A stretch of DNA of 64,000 nt from NCBI GenBank assembly GCA_014075275.1, contig CP046179.1, forward strand, positions 2,613,932 to 2,677,931, in the 5' to 3' direction. A program made the translations under genes and the position numbers. Positions 25,089-35,311 of this stretch are shown piece after piece (within the stretch, counting starts at the first letter, position 1; each line of letters starts with the position of its first letter). The notes below the pieces were generated by a model, which saw nothing but the letters and a program-made list of their open reading frames with translations, ran no database searches and was not told the origin of the DNA. Source of the DNA: Boseongicola sp. GTDB taxonomy: Bacteria > Pseudomonadota > Alphaproteobacteria > Rhodobacterales > Rhodobacteraceae.

Positions 25089-25865
25089 CTACTTTCCAGA
25101 AACCATCCTTCGTTTTTCTGCCATTGCTTCGCGCCGTTGCTGTTCGATACCCAGTCGAAATGACTGCTCAACAAAGTCAATATGATCCAGTGCCGCTTTT
25201 TCAGCTTCGTCCGCATTTCCATCTATGGCAGACCGACCAAGGTTGAGGTGCTGCTCAAGAAGCTTTTCACCCGACCCGTCAATCGTTTTCAGAAAATCGC
25301 GGTTATAAAATACGCCTTGTTTTGTAAGTTCGTATATGGACGTCATCATGTGGATCAGCGTTGCATTTTGGCTGGCGTCAACAATCGCGGTATGTAAGGC
25401 AAAGTCGGCCTGTCGAGAGGCTTCGGAGTTGCTGTCTTTCCAGGCCTGCTCAATTTCTTCAAGAATCCCAGCAATCCGCTCTTTGTCAGAACTGGTTGCC
25501 CGTTGAGCCGCAAGTCGGGCCGCAAAACCTTCCTGTTCCCGGCGATACTCGAGATAATCAAAGAAAGCCGGCTCATGACGACCATAAAGAGCAAGCAGGG
25601 CGGGCAACATGGCCTGTCCGGTCAGCGCCGCGACAAAGGTTCCTTCGCCGTGGCGGGTTGTGACCAGGCCCCGCTCTTCAAGGATTTGAAGTGCTTCGCG
25701 CAATTTTGGCCTTGAAACGCCAAGAGTATCGGCCAGGTCGCGCTCGGATGGCAGCTTGCGACCCTGCTTTAGTATGCCGGATGCAATGAGATCTTCGATC
25801 TGCGCAACCACAGCTTCTGACAGTGATTCGTGCCCGATTGGCTCGAAAAGTGACGCTGGGGTCAT
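25089..25865 (-). CDS. GntR/FadR-family regulator with FCD domain
   Basis: 258 residues. Residues 12-75 form the GntR winged helix (AVVAQIEDLIASGILKQGRK, LPSERDLADTLGVSRPKLRE), then an FCD ligand domain with metal-ligand candidates in DFALHTAIVDAS, LLEQHLNLGRSAI and AALDHIDFVEQ. FCD regulators of the LldR/PdhR type sense carboxylic acids. Divergent from the TRAP transporter and D-lactate dehydrogenase genes, so it probably controls them in response to lactate or a related 2-hydroxy/2-oxo acid. Confidence 0.85.
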   Translation of the reverse strand: MTPASLFEPIGHESLSEAVVAQIEDLIASGILKQGRKLPSERDLADTLGVSRPKLREALQILEERGLVTTRHGEGTFVAALTGQAMLPALLALYGRHEPAFFDYLEYRREQEGFAARLAAQRATSSDKERIAGILEEIEQAWKDSNSEASRQADFALHTAIVDASQNATLIHMMTSIYELTKQGVFYNRDFLKTIDGSGEKLLEQHLNLGRSAIDGNADEAEKAALDHIDFVEQSFRLGIEQQRREAMAEKRRMVSGK

Positions 25866-26083
25866 GTTAATTGGCCTCGTCCGTTTGTCCGAATTGGTTT
25901 ATATTGGTAAAATATAGTAACCTCTTTGATTGGAATATCAACCCATTGGGTGGAAAATTCGATTCCATTGTAACAATTTGTTAAATGACAATAAAAACGA
26001 CAAAAATTCAAGAGAAACACAGCCGATGGCGTGTTTCATGCCCCCTTCAGCAATCTTCTCGCTGCGTCTTGAATGAGTAAGGT

Positions 26084-26129
26084 GGTAAATAAAGTTGTTG
26101 ACTATATTAGGTGGTCAATAATATTTACC
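26084..26129 (+). promoter_or_regulatory. Promoter/operator region of the TRAP-dld operon
   Basis: A TTGACT box (26098-26103) with a TAATAT box (26120-26125) gives a plausible sigma-70 promoter with 16-bp spacing. It is framed by an inverted repeat GGTAAATA (26084-26091) and TATTTACC (26122-26129), overlapping TGGTCAATAATATTTACCA, which resembles the TGGT...ACCA sites of GntR/FCD regulators. A related TTGGTAAAATATAGTAACC lies near the start of the divergent regulator gene (about 25903-25922). The rest of the 25866-26198 interval is AT-rich with no gene. Confidence 0.5.
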
Positions 26130-26198
26130 AATACCAGGGCGTCGGGAGTTCCACGCCATTGGACGGGACAAGAGTTCCGAAAAACCGGAGGGAAATTT

Positions 26199-27248
26199 AT
26201 GAAAACGACACTGACGAGCCTGGCCCTTGCAGCCGGCATTCTCGCATCACCCGCTTTGGCGGCTGATAAGCTTTTGCTTAAAACGCCGATCGCATTCTCA
26301 TCTGCGTTGCCGGGTCTTGGATCTCCGATCCCTCGTGTTGCAGAGCAGGTCGAGCTGATGTCAGGCGGCACACTAAGGATGAAGGTTTATGAGCCGAACA
26401 AACTGGTTCCACCGTTTGAGATCCTTGACGCTGTGAGCTCGGGCAAGATCAATTCAGGGTATACTACTGCCGGTTACTGGGCCGGCAAAATCCCAGCCGC
26501 TCCGCTGTTTTCGGCTGTGCCTTTTGGTCCCGAAGCGGGCGAATACATGGCTTGGATGTATTACGGAAATGGCCTGACGCTTTATCAGGAAATGTACGAC
26601 CAGGCTGGTTACAACGTGAAGGTCATTCCCTGCGCCGTAATCGCACCTGAGACATCCGGCTGGTTCGCCAATGAAATCAACTCTCCTGAGGACCTGGACG
26701 GTCTGAAGATGCGTTTCTTCGGACTTGGCGGCAAAGTTATGCAGGAACTGGGCGTTGCAACATCATTGCTTCCAGGCGGTGAGATTTTCCCAGCTCTTGA
26801 AAAGGGTGCCATCGACGCGACCGAGTTCTCGATGCCTGCCATCGATGCCCGTCTTGGCTTCCACAAATTGGTCAAGTTCAACTACTTCCCCGGCTGGCAT
26901 CAGCAAGCTACCGTGTTCGAACTGCTCGTCAACAAAGACGTCTGGAACGGTGCAACGGATCAGCACAAAGCTATCATCGAGAACGCTTGTAAGGCATCGA
27001 TGGCTGATAGCTTTGCTTAAGGTGAGGCCATCCAATACGCCGCACTAATCGACAATGTCGAAAACAATGGCGTAACGATCAAGAAATGGTCTCCCGAAAT
27101 GCTCGACACGTTCCGCACAACCTGGAACGCCATTGCCGAAATAGAAGCCGCAAACGATGCGTTCTTCGCAAAGGTTCTGGGTGACATGAACGAATTCCGT
27201 GACGGCTATGCCGTTTGGAAAGACAACGCGTTCTTGCCACGCAATTAA
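26199..27248 (+). pseudogene. dctP: TRAP transporter substrate-binding protein DctP, interrupted by in-frame ochre codon
   Basis: The frame begins with a signal peptide (LTSLALAAGILASPALAAD) after GGAGGGAAATTT and shows family motifs LLLKTPIAFSSALPGLG, PETSGWFANEINSPEDLDGL, GLKMRFFGLGGKVMQELG and EKGAIDATEFSMPAIDARLG. TAA at 27018-27020 (codon 274) follows MADSFA; the same frame goes on with GEAIQYAALIDNVENNGVTI and ends normally at 27248 (WKDNAFLPRN), 349 codons in all. GAA to TAA at the codon for the expected Glu explains it. The truncated product lacks the C-terminal closing helices. Close in type to 2-oxoacid/monocarboxylate binding TRAP proteins. Confidence 0.9.
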
Positions 27249-27368
27249 TCTTGCTTGGCTTGGGGCGGCAGTTTTTGCCGCCCCAATTCCCGATTTTCTA
27301 GATTTTCAATCATTGGGCTCGGACAGGCGAGGGAGACGGTTTTTTCGCAGGTCGCAGAGGGAGGAAGA

Positions 27369-29432
27369 ATGATGGTCAGCAGTGAAGTAAAGGATCCAGT
27401 TGAGGCCTACGAAGGGATCCTAGAGCATCCCGAAACAGATCGACAAATGATCGCAGTGGGCATCGACAAGGGCGTAAAGGCCGTCGGCCTGGTGGTGATG
27501 TGGGCTAATATTCTTTTGATTACAGCCATTTTTTCGCAGGTAAGTCTGCGGTATCTTCTAAATCAGAATTATCCAAAGCTCGATGAAGTTCAGTGGCACT
27601 TCTACGGCCTGGTCACAATGATTGGCATTTCCTATGCGCTTGTCACGGACAGCCACGTTCGTGTCGATGTCCTGCACATGCAGCTATCGCGGCGGACCCA
27701 GCGCATCATCGAAGTCGTCGGTATCCTGTGCCTTTTGGTGCCTTTCATCTATCTTATGATCGATCAGGGATACGACTATTTCTACGAAAGTTTCCGCGTA
27801 AATGAACGCTCAGATAGCCCGACGGGTCTTTCGGCGCGCTGGGCCTTCAAGGCGGTCATCCCGATCAGTTTTGTTTTGTTGGCCTTTGCTGCGCTCGCGC
27901 GTTTGATCCACGACCTTCACGCGCTAATGACCGGACCTGCATCCGAACGCGAAGGCGCTGGGCTTCGGCGGGTTCTGCTGGTCATGGCTGTTTTTGTGGC
28001 GATCTGTGTTGCTTTGACCTTCCTCGTTGAGACGACAGAAGAAAAGCTCGTCATAGCCATGTTCTTAAGCTTCATTGCCCTGTTGTTCTCCGGCTTCCCG
28101 GTTGCATGGGTGCTGGCCGGGATTGGCGTCGCTTTCTGCGGGCTGGCCTATCTGTTCGACAACGACTTGATGCTTTGGACCGGGTTGGAATCCACGTTCA
28201 CGGGCCTTGATTATCTTACACTTGGCGCCGTGGTGAACCGGGTTTACGCAACCATGTCGAATGCCGTGCTGGTTGCTTTGCCGATGTTTATTTTCATGGG
28301 CTTGATGCTGGACGAAAGCGGTGTTGCCGAACGCCTGATGGGATCTATGCAACGGCTGTTTGGTACCGTGCGTGGCGGCCTGGCGATAACCGTCACATTG
28401 ATCGGGATTATTCTTGCGGCGTCGACGGGCATCATTGGTGCGTCGGTGGTGCTACTTGGGGTGCTGTCGCTGCCATCCATGATGCAACAAAAATATGCAC
28501 CAACCTTAGCTGCCGGCGTGGTGTCTGCGTCGGGGACCTTGGGCATCCTGATACCACCGTCAATTATGCTGGTTATCATGGCCGACCAAATGGCGTTGTC
28601 GGTAGGGGACTTGTTCATGGCCGCGGTCTTCCCGGGTGTGATCATCGGTTTTCTTTACCTGACCTACATTTTCATCATCGCGCTCATCAAACGCGACGTG
28701 GCACCAGTGCCCGAAGGAGCAGTGCGTCCGGATTGGGCGGCGGTCAATGACGTGTTAATTGCCGTCATCCCAACTTTCGCGCTGATCCTGGCCGTTCTGG
28801 GGTCGATCTTTGCGGGTCTCACGACACCGACCGAAGCCTCAGGCATTGGCGCATTGGGCGCAATGCTTCTGGCAATCGGTTATCGCAAACTCACTATTGC
28901 GAAGTTGGTTAACGTGCTGAAAGCCACGTTCAACACTACAGCCTATATTTTCGCCATATTCCTTGGCGCGACGGTGTTTTCCTATGTCCTGCGTGAACTG
29001 GGCGGCGACGAGTTGATCGAGCATGTCGTTTTGTCCACCGGACTTGGCCCGAATGGCACGGTGCTTTTCATATTGTTCATCGTCTTCCTTTTGGGGTTCG
29101 TTCTGGACTGGATCGAAATCACGTTGATCGTGCTTCCCTTGATGCGCCCGATCATCAACAGTCTTGGTATCGACATCCCCGGATATGGCGTGGTCGACGA
29201 GCCTGCGCTTATCTGGTTCGTGATCCTGGTAGCTGTAACTTTGCAAACCAGTTTTCTGACGCCACCTGTCGGCTTTGCTTTGTTCTACCTAAAGGGCGTT
29301 TGTCCGCCCGAGATAAAGCTGATGCACATCTATCGCGGGATTATTCCGTTTGTCATCTTGCAGTTAACTGGCCTGGCTTTCGTCTTCTTCTGGCCCAATC
29401 TCGCGACGTGGCTTCCCTCGGTCGCCTATTGA
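27369..29432 (+). CDS. dctQM: TRAP transporter fused small-large permease (DctQM)
   Basis: 687 residues from the ATG after GAGGGAGGAAG. Residues about 30-230 are the DctQ small subunit with four membrane helices, and about 240-687 the DctM large subunit (AGIGVAFCGLAYLFDNDLML, PMFIFMGLMLDESGVAERL, TGIIGASVVLLGVLSLPSMM, SGTLGILIPPSIMLVI) with about 12 helices. It imports an organic acid with sodium using the DctP protein. It lies between dctP and dld, so the likely substrate is lactate or a related hydroxy acid. The two subunits being one chain is common in this family. Confidence 0.93.
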   Translation: MMVSSEVKDPVEAYEGILEHPETDRQMIAVGIDKGVKAVGLVVMWANILLITAIFSQVSLRYLLNQNYPKLDEVQWHFYGLVTMIGISYALVTDSHVRVDVLHMQLSRRTQRIIEVVGILCLLVPFIYLMIDQGYDYFYESFRVNERSDSPTGLSARWAFKAVIPISFVLLAFAALARLIHDLHALMTGPASEREGAGLRRVLLVMAVFVAICVALTFLVETTEEKLVIAMFLSFIALLFSGFPVAWVLAGIGVAFCGLAYLFDNDLMLWTGLESTFTGLDYLTLGAVVNRVYATMSNAVLVALPMFIFMGLMLDESGVAERLMGSMQRLFGTVRGGLAITVTLIGIILAASTGIIGASVVLLGVLSLPSMMQQKYAPTLAAGVVSASGTLGILIPPSIMLVIMADQMALSVGDLFMAAVFPGVIIGFLYLTYIFIIALIKRDVAPVPEGAVRPDWAAVNDVLIAVIPTFALILAVLGSIFAGLTTPTEASGIGALGAMLLAIGYRKLTIAKLVNVLKATFNTTAYIFAIFLGATVFSYVLRELGGDELIEHVVLSTGLGPNGTVLFILFIVFLLGFVLDWIEITLIVLPLMRPIINSLGIDIPGYGVVDEPALIWFVILVAVTLQTSFLTPPVGFALFYLKGVCPPEIKLMHIYRGIIPFVILQLTGLAFVFFWPNLATWLPSVAY

Positions 29433-29443
29433 GAGGCGATGAA

Positions 29444-31159
29444 ATGACCAATGAAGCTCTTCTCGAACGCTTTCGCGATATAGTGGGTCGACGCCATGTC
29501 CTGACCGAGCAACGAGCAACGGAACGGTTTCGCCGGGGATTTCGCTCCGGCGAAGGAGAAGCACTTTGTGTTCTGCGACCGGGAACGCTGCTGGAGCAGT
29601 GGCAAGTCCTGCAAGCAAGCGTTGAAGCGGACAAGATTGTCATCATGCAAGCCGCCAATACTGGTTTGACCGAAGGCTCGACACCAAGCGGCAACTACGA
29701 CCGGGACGTGGTGTTGATCAACACCCGGCGGATGGACAAGCTGATGACGCTTTGCGAAGGAAGACAGGTCATCAGCTTCCCCGGATCGACACTTTTTGCG
29801 CTTGAGAAACTTCTGGCACCGCTGGGCCGCGAGCCGCATTCGGTCATCGGTTCTTCCTGCATCGGCGCGTCAATCGTTGGTGGCGTTTGCAATAGTTCGG
29901 GCGGATCGCTGGTAGAGCGGGGGCCGGCCTATACCGAGCTGTCACTTCATGCGCGCGTCGGCTCAGGTGGTGCACTTGAACTGGTCAATCATCTGGGAAT
30001 TGAGTTGGGCGATACACCGGAAGAAATTCTGACGAACCTTGAAAATGGTGCATTCGATAAGACCCCCACTCAGACGAACATGCGCGCTTCGGCCAGCGAC
30101 TATGCACAAGTCGTACGTGATGTGAATGCGGATACGCCTGCTAGATTTAATGCCGACAAGAACAAGCTTTTCGAAGCCTCCGGGTCAGCGGGCAAACTCG
30201 CTGTATTCGCAGTGCGACTTGATACATTTCCGAAAAACGAAACCGAGAAAGTCTTCTATATCGGATGCAATGACCCTGCTGATCTTACTGATCTGCGACA
30301 ACACATTCTATCCGATTTTAAGTCACTTCCCGTTTCGGCCGAATATGTACACCGTGAGGTTTTCGACATCACAGAAACTTACGGCAAGGATACGGTGGTG
30401 ATGATCGACAAACTGGGCACAGACCGCTTGCCGATGTTCTTTGCGCTGAAGGGAGCGATAGATGCGCGATTGCGCAAACTCCCGTGGATGAGCAACTTCA
30501 CCGACCGTGTCATGCAACTTGCGTCGCGCGTCTGGCCGGAAATTCTGCCAAAACGGATGATCGAGTTTCGCGATAAGTTTGAGCACCATTTAATCCTAAA
30601 AATGAATAATGCCGGTATTGATGAAGCCGCCAATTGGTTGCCTGAATTCACGGCGAACCGCGACGCCGAATATTTTAAATGCACACCTGCCGAATCCAAG
30701 ATCGCGGGGCTTCACCGGTTTGCGGCAGCGGGTGCGGCCGTCCGGTATATGGCAATTCATGCCGACGAAGTTGAAGACATTATTGCGCTTGATGTCGCGC
30801 TCCGCCGAAACGAGACCAACTGGACCGAGAACCTGCCATCAGAGATCGACCAGCAGTTGGTTCACAAGCTTTATTACGGCCACTTCATGTGCCACGTCAT
30901 GCATCAGGACTATATCGTCAGAAAAGGCGCTGACCCGAAGGCGATCAAAGCGGCTATGCTGAAACTCTTTGATGAGCGCGGCGCCGAGTATCCCGCCGAA
31001 CACAATGTTGGGCATCTTTACAAAGCCAAACCCGATCTCGTAGCCCACTACAAAGCCTGTGATCCAACAAACTCTTTTAACCCGGGCATAGGGTTAACAT
31101 CGCGTTCAAGGAACTACGAAGAAACCGGTGCTTGCCATAGCTTTTCCGTAGAACCTTAG
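29444..31159 (+). CDS. dld: D-lactate dehydrogenase, quinone-dependent FAD enzyme
   Basis: 571 residues, the same length as Escherichia coli Dld. The N-terminal FAD domain shows MQAANTGLTEGSTPSGNYDR and SVIGSSCIGASIVGGVCNSSGG, and the substrate/membrane-binding domain follows (MPTETYGKDTVV-like region at about 310-330, HNVGHLYKAKPDLVAHYKAC near the end). It oxidises D-lactate to pyruvate and passes electrons to quinone at the inner face of the membrane. It starts 11 bases after the TRAP permease and thus belongs to the same operon under the FCD regulator. Convergent with mtlK. Confidence 0.95.
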   Translation: MTNEALLERFRDIVGRRHVLTEQRATERFRRGFRSGEGEALCVLRPGTLLEQWQVLQASVEADKIVIMQAANTGLTEGSTPSGNYDRDVVLINTRRMDKLMTLCEGRQVISFPGSTLFALEKLLAPLGREPHSVIGSSCIGASIVGGVCNSSGGSLVERGPAYTELSLHARVGSGGALELVNHLGIELGDTPEEILTNLENGAFDKTPTQTNMRASASDYAQVVRDVNADTPARFNADKNKLFEASGSAGKLAVFAVRLDTFPKNETEKVFYIGCNDPADLTDLRQHILSDFKSLPVSAEYVHREVFDITETYGKDTVVMIDKLGTDRLPMFFALKGAIDARLRKLPWMSNFTDRVMQLASRVWPEILPKRMIEFRDKFEHHLILKMNNAGIDEAANWLPEFTANRDAEYFKCTPAESKIAGLHRFAAAGAAVRYMAIHADEVEDIIALDVALRRNETNWTENLPSEIDQQLVHKLYYGHFMCHVMHQDYIVRKGADPKAIKAAMLKLFDERGAEYPAEHNVGHLYKAKPDLVAHYKACDPTNSFNPGIGLTSRSRNYEETGACHSFSVEP

Positions 31160-31185
31160 CCCTCTGTTTCAGGCCAGTCCTTAAT

Positions 31186-32682
31186 TCAACTGCTGTTATA
31201 CTGACGCAAGGCCGCACGCGAACCTTGCGACCAAATCAGCGAAAGCCACGTTTGAAAACTTTCCTTAAAGACTTCGGACTCGGACAGGTCACCATAAAAC
31301 TGACGCTGTTCCAGCCAAGCTGCGGGATCATGACGAGCGTGCTCGGCAGATTGTTGAAGGTCGTCCCAATTTGGATCATTTGGCTTGATCATAGTGCCGT
31401 CTTCGCGTGTTCCATGGCACATCCGTGCCCAGAGCGCCTCGACCAGAGACAGACCTTGAATGGATCCACCTGCCTTCAATGCATCGCGCATAACCGGCAA
31501 TAAGAAACCCGTATGTCTGGACGACCCGTCAAAGGCGACCCGACGAGTTGTGTCAAGAATTGCAGGGTTCGAAAAGCGACTTTCTACCAGCTCTACATAT
31601 GCATCTGCCGACATTTCCGGCACCGAAGTCACATAGCGAGATATCTCTGTGCGCTGCACTTTCTTCCAGTAAGACAGAATGTCTGCATCCTGCATGCAGT
31701 CAGCAATCGTCGAGATCGACAGGATTTCACCTACGTTGGCAAGTACCTGATGCCCACCGTTAAGAATTCTGAGCTTCATGGTTTCATAGTCGTGAACACT
31801 GTCGGTAAATGTCGCGCCAACCAGATCCCAATCAGGGCGCCCGTCCACAAATCTATCTTCAATCACCCATTGGCGAAAACTCTCATGGGTGACCGGCGCG
31901 GCGTCGACAATTCCAAACCTGCGGACCAGTTCGATCTCTTCCGGCCCAGTCGCAGGCACAATACAGTCAACCATCGAGTTCGGGAACGCTCCGGTGTCTT
32001 CTATCCAATCCGCCAGGTCAGGATCGGATAGCCGGGCAAGTGCAACGACAGCGCGATGAAGAACATCGCCGTTGTTCTGTAGATTGTCGCAACTAAGACA
32101 CGTGAAAGGAAGAACCCCAGCGTCTCTGCGATTTCGGAGTGCCGAGATCATCGCACCGAATGCTGTCCGAGGATTGTTGGGGTTTGAGGCATCATGGATG
32201 ATATCAGGATGGTCAGTGTCCAGCCCACCGTTGTCTGGTGCAATGAAATAACCGCCTTCAGTAACAGTCAAACTGACGATGCGTATGGCCGGGTCTGACA
32301 TCGCCGTAACGAGTGCACCATTGCCATCCTCAATCGGAACATAGTCGATCATGCTGCCAGTAATTTCAGCTGACATTCCTGAGGGGTCGAGCTCAATTAA
32401 GGTTGTAAGGTAGTCCTGCGAAAGTAATTTATCTCGCATCTCAGTGTCATAGGATCGAACGCCTGCGCCAATGATTGCCCAATCCGTCGCGTGCCCCATC
32501 TGAAGCAGTCTGTGCTGGTACCATGCCTGGTGCCCGCGGTGAAAATTACCCAGTCCGATATGCAAAATCCCTGCACGAAGCTCGGACCGATCATAATTTG
32601 GTCGCAGCACATCCTCTGGAAGATCTTCCAGAAAAGCGTCCGATAGAGGGACAGGGTTTGTACGGGGCTTGTCTTTGAGCAT
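31186..32682 (-). CDS. mtlK: Mannitol 2-dehydrogenase family polyol dehydrogenase
   Basis: 498 residues from the internal ATG of MLKDKPRTNPVPLSD. Rossmann nucleotide-binding start ILHIGLGNFHRGHQAWYQ and the long-chain dehydrogenase catalytic signature ETMKLRILNGGHQVLANVGE (Lys, Asn and His of the active site) are clear. It oxidises D-mannitol to fructose (and arabitol or sorbitol) with NAD. It is the last gene of the smo operon, start three bases before the smoS stop region, as in Rhodobacter sphaeroides. Confidence 0.93.
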   Translation of the reverse strand: MLKDKPRTNPVPLSDAFLEDLPEDVLRPNYDRSELRAGILHIGLGNFHRGHQAWYQHRLLQMGHATDWAIIGAGVRSYDTEMRDKLLSQDYLTTLIELDPSGMSAEITGSMIDYVPIEDGNGALVTAMSDPAIRIVSLTVTEGGYFIAPDNGGLDTDHPDIIHDASNPNNPRTAFGAMISALRNRRDAGVLPFTCLSCDNLQNNGDVLHRAVVALARLSDPDLADWIEDTGAFPNSMVDCIVPATGPEEIELVRRFGIVDAAPVTHESFRQWVIEDRFVDGRPDWDLVGATFTDSVHDYETMKLRILNGGHQVLANVGEILSISTIADCMQDADILSYWKKVQRTEISRYVTSVPEMSADAYVELVESRFSNPAILDTTRRVAFDGSSRHTGFLLPVMRDALKAGGSIQGLSLVEALWARMCHGTREDGTMIKPNDPNWDDLQQSAEHARHDPAAWLEQRQFYGDLSESEVFKESFQTWLSLIWSQGSRAALRQYNSS

Positions 32683-32684
32683 TC

Positions 32685-33455
32685 TTAACTCATCCACTGC
32701 CCGCCATCCACGTTGTAGCATTGTGCAACAACATAGTTTGCGTCTTCACTGGCAAGAAATACGGCCATTCCGGTAAGGTCTTCAGCGCGGCCCATGCGTC
32801 CGTAAGGAACGGCTTCGCCGACTTCTTTCTTCTTCTGTCCGGGTGTTTTGCCTTCATATTTGGCAAAGAACGCGTCGACGCCGTCCCAATGCTCGCCATC
32901 TACAACGCCCGGTGAGATGGCATTCACGTTGATCCCATGCTGGATCAAATTCAGACCAGCAGACTGGGTCAGACTGATGACCGCAGCTTTGGTTGCGCAA
33001 TAAGTGGCTACCAGAGGTTCACCGCGCCGACCCGCCTGACTGGCCATATTGATGATCTTGCCGCCTTTGCCGCGCTCAATCATGTGTTTGGCAACGGTCT
33101 GCATCGTGAACAACGTCCCGGCGACATTGATGTCGAACGCCCGTGCATAGTCGGCCCGTTCGATCTCGACAATTGGGGCTGCCGTGAAAATGGCTGCGTT
33201 ATTAATCAAGATGTCGATCTGGCCCAAGGCATCGATGGTTTCTTTTACAGCGCGATCAATGCTGTCCTGATCTGTAACGTCCATTTCAACCGCAACAGTG
33301 TTCTCAAGAGTTGCGGCTGACTTATGGGCACGCTCAATGTCGATATCGGCAATGGCTACGCTGGCGCCTTCGCGAACGTAAGCCTCGGCAAAAGCGTAAC
33401 CAATGCCTCGGGCGGCGCCCGTTATCAGCGCGGTTTTGCCCGCCAGTCGCCTCAT
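32685..33455 (-). CDS. smoS: Sorbitol (L-iditol 2-)dehydrogenase, short-chain dehydrogenase
   Basis: 256 residues from the ATG overlapping the smoK stop (ATGA). SDR hallmarks: TGAARGIG cofactor loop (about 11-18), NNAA (about 88-91), catalytic Ser in [11 protein letters not shown] and YxxxK in [13 protein letters not shown], and a C-terminal NVDGGQWMS. It matches the smoS type, oxidising D-sorbitol to fructose (also galactitol) with NAD. Placed between the ABC ATPase and mtlK as in the Rhodobacter smo operon. Confidence 0.93.
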   Translation of the reverse strand: MRRLAGKTALITGAARGIGYAFAEAYVREGASVAIADIDIERAHKSAATLENTVAVEMDVTDQDSIDRAVKETIDALGQIDILINNAAIFTAAPIVEIERADYARAFDINVAGTLFTMQTVAKHMIERGKGGKIINMASQAGRRGEPLVATYCATKAAVISLTQSAGLNLIQHGINVNAISPGVVDGEHWDGVDAFFAKYEGKTPGQKKKEVGEAVPYGRMGRAEDLTGMAVFLASEDANYVVAQCYNVDGGQWMS

Positions 33456-34456
33456 GCCATCCGCAATCCCTGTGCGTCGAACTTGTGGATCTTGTCCATC
33501 TGCGGCGTCACATAGATTTCGTCGCCGTAGCGGACGTTGATGTCGCCAGACATCCGAACAGTCACCATGTCCGCAAGACCAGTGCCGTGAACATGCACAA
33601 AGGTGTCGGACCCCAGGTGCTCGGCCACGCCTACGGTGCCCTTCCACATGCCTTCGGTCGTGCTGACGTCAGCGTGCTCAGGGCGAATACCAATGGACGT
33701 TGCACCGTGTTTCTTAGCTTCATCACCGCCGAATATGTTCATCTTTGGCGACCCAATGAAGCCGGCTACAAATTCATTCCGGGGGCTGTGATACAGCTCT
33801 AGCGGTGAACCAACTTGCTCGATGAAGCCTGCACGCAATACCACGATCTTGTCGCCCATTGTCATTGCTTCGACCTGATCGTGGGTCACATAGATCATGG
33901 TTGTTTTCAGGCGTTCGTGAAGTTCGCTGATCTCCAATCGCATGCCCACCCGAAGCGCGGCATCAAGGTTGGACAACGGTTCGTCGAAAAGGAACGCATC
34001 GGGTTCGCGAACAATGGCCCGGCCAATTGCAACCCGCTGACGCTGACCGCCGGAAAGCTGGCCTGGACGTCGATCCAGATAATCAGTCAGGTTAAGAACT
34101 GAAGCGGCCTGTTCCACCTTCGCTGTCTGCTCGGCTTGATCAAGTTTAGCCATGCGAAGCGGGAAGGCTATGTTCTTGCGGACAGTCATATGCGGATAAA
34201 GCGCATAGGACTGAAACACCATGGCCAGACCACGTTTGGCAGGCGGAACGGCAGTAGCGTCCGCTTCGTTGATACGGATCGAGCCAGACGTCACGTCTTC
34301 CAATCCAGCGATCAACCGAAGCAATGTCGACTTGCCGCAACCCGATGGCCCGACGAATACAGTGAATTCGCCGTCTTCGATTGTCAGATCAAGCGGCGGA
34401 ATGACTTCCACATCGCCGAAACTTTTTCTGACTTGTTCCAATACAATACGTCCCAT
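33452..34456 (-). CDS. smoK: Polyol ABC transporter ATP-binding protein (MalK/UgpC type)
   Basis: 334 residues. Walker [19 protein letters not shown] (about 33-50), signature [15 protein letters not shown] (about 133-147), Walker [14 protein letters not shown], His switch [13 protein letters not shown], and a C-terminal TOBE/OB regulatory domain. It energises uptake of sorbitol and mannitol. Thirteen-base spacing from the upstream permease gene. Confidence 0.95.
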   Translation of the reverse strand: MGRIVLEQVRKSFGDVEVIPPLDLTIEDGEFTVFVGPSGCGKSTLLRLIAGLEDVTSGSIRINEADATAVPPAKRGLAMVFQSYALYPHMTVRKNIAFPLRMAKLDQAEQTAKVEQAASVLNLTDYLDRRPGQLSGGQRQRVAIGRAIVREPDAFLFDEPLSNLDAALRVGMRLEISELHERLKTTMIYVTHDQVEAMTMGDKIVVLRAGFIEQVGSPLELYHSPRNEFVAGFIGSPKMNIFGGDEAKKHGATSIGIRPEHADVSTTEGMWKGTVGVAEHLGSDTFVHVHGTGLADMVTVRMSGDINVRYGDEIYVTPQMDKIHKFDAQGLRMA

Positions 34457-34468
34457 GAGTCAGGTTCC

Positions 34469-35299
34469 TTATTTGACGGCGCCGAAGGTCAAGCCCCGGA
34501 CGAGTTGTTTCTGGCTGAACCAGCCAAGGATGAGGATTGGTGCAATCGCCATAGTTGAGGCTGCACTGAGTTTTGCGAAGAACAGGCCTTCGGGGCTGGA
34601 ATAACTGGCAATAAATGCTGTCAGTGGTCCCGCCTTGGCCGCCGTAAGGTTGAGCGTCCAGAAGGCTTCGTTCCAGGCCAGAATAATGTTCAACAGTATG
34701 GTTGAAGCAATTCCAGGCACTGCCATCGGTGTAAGGACATAGAGTATTTCCTCGCGCAGTGACGCGCCATCCATCCGTGCCGCTTCAAGGATATCGACGG
34801 GGATTTCTTTGAAGTACGTGTAAAGCATCCAGACAATGATCGGCAGATTGATCAACATGATCACCAGCGTCAGGCCAAATCGGGTATCCAAAAGCCCCAA
34901 CTGGATGAAAATCAGCGAGATAGGGTATAGAACACCGACCGCAGGCAACATCTTGGTGGACAGCATCCACAGCAGAATGTCCTTCGTCCGCTTTGATGGC
35001 ACGAATGCCATCGACCAGGCCGCAGGAACCGCGATGATTGTGCCCAGGATCGTCGAACCGCCAGCAATGATTATCGAGTTCCAGAGAAACTTCATATAGT
35101 CCGAGCGTTCCTGCACCAACGTGTAGTTCTCCAACGTCCAGTCAAAGTTGAAAAACAGCGGTGGATAGTTAATAGCCTGCGCTTCGGATTTGAAGCTGGT
35201 CAGTATGGTCCAGTAGATCGGAAAGAAGATCAGCAAACCAACTGCCCAGGCCGCCATTGTATTGATAGATTTGCGCTTTGTGGTGACTGCACGTGCCAT
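34469..35299 (-). CDS. smoG: Polyol ABC transporter permease, second subunit
   Basis: 276 residues with six membrane helices and the EAA loop EAARMDGASLREEILYVLTP (about 168-187), typical of MalG-type permeases. Partner of the next permease; 11 bases separate the two genes. Confidence 0.93.
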   Translation of the reverse strand: MARAVTTKRKSINTMAAWAVGLLIFFPIYWTILTSFKSEAQAINYPPLFFNFDWTLENYTLVQERSDYMKFLWNSIIIAGGSTILGTIIAVPAAWSMAFVPSKRTKDILLWMLSTKMLPAVGVLYPISLIFIQLGLLDTRFGLTLVIMLINLPIIVWMLYTYFKEIPVDILEAARMDGASLREEILYVLTPMAVPGIASTILLNIILAWNEAFWTLNLTAAKAGPLTAFIASYSSPEGLFFAKLSAASTMAIAPILILGWFSQKQLVRGLTFGAVK

Positions 35300-35311
35300 G
35301 TCAGATCCTCC

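Noticed and set aside
11799-27020. Programmed stop-codon readthrough or an alternative genetic code as the cause of the three in-frame stops
   Set aside because: Both TAA and TAG are involved and the same codons end many intact genes in the window; no common context after the stops was seen.
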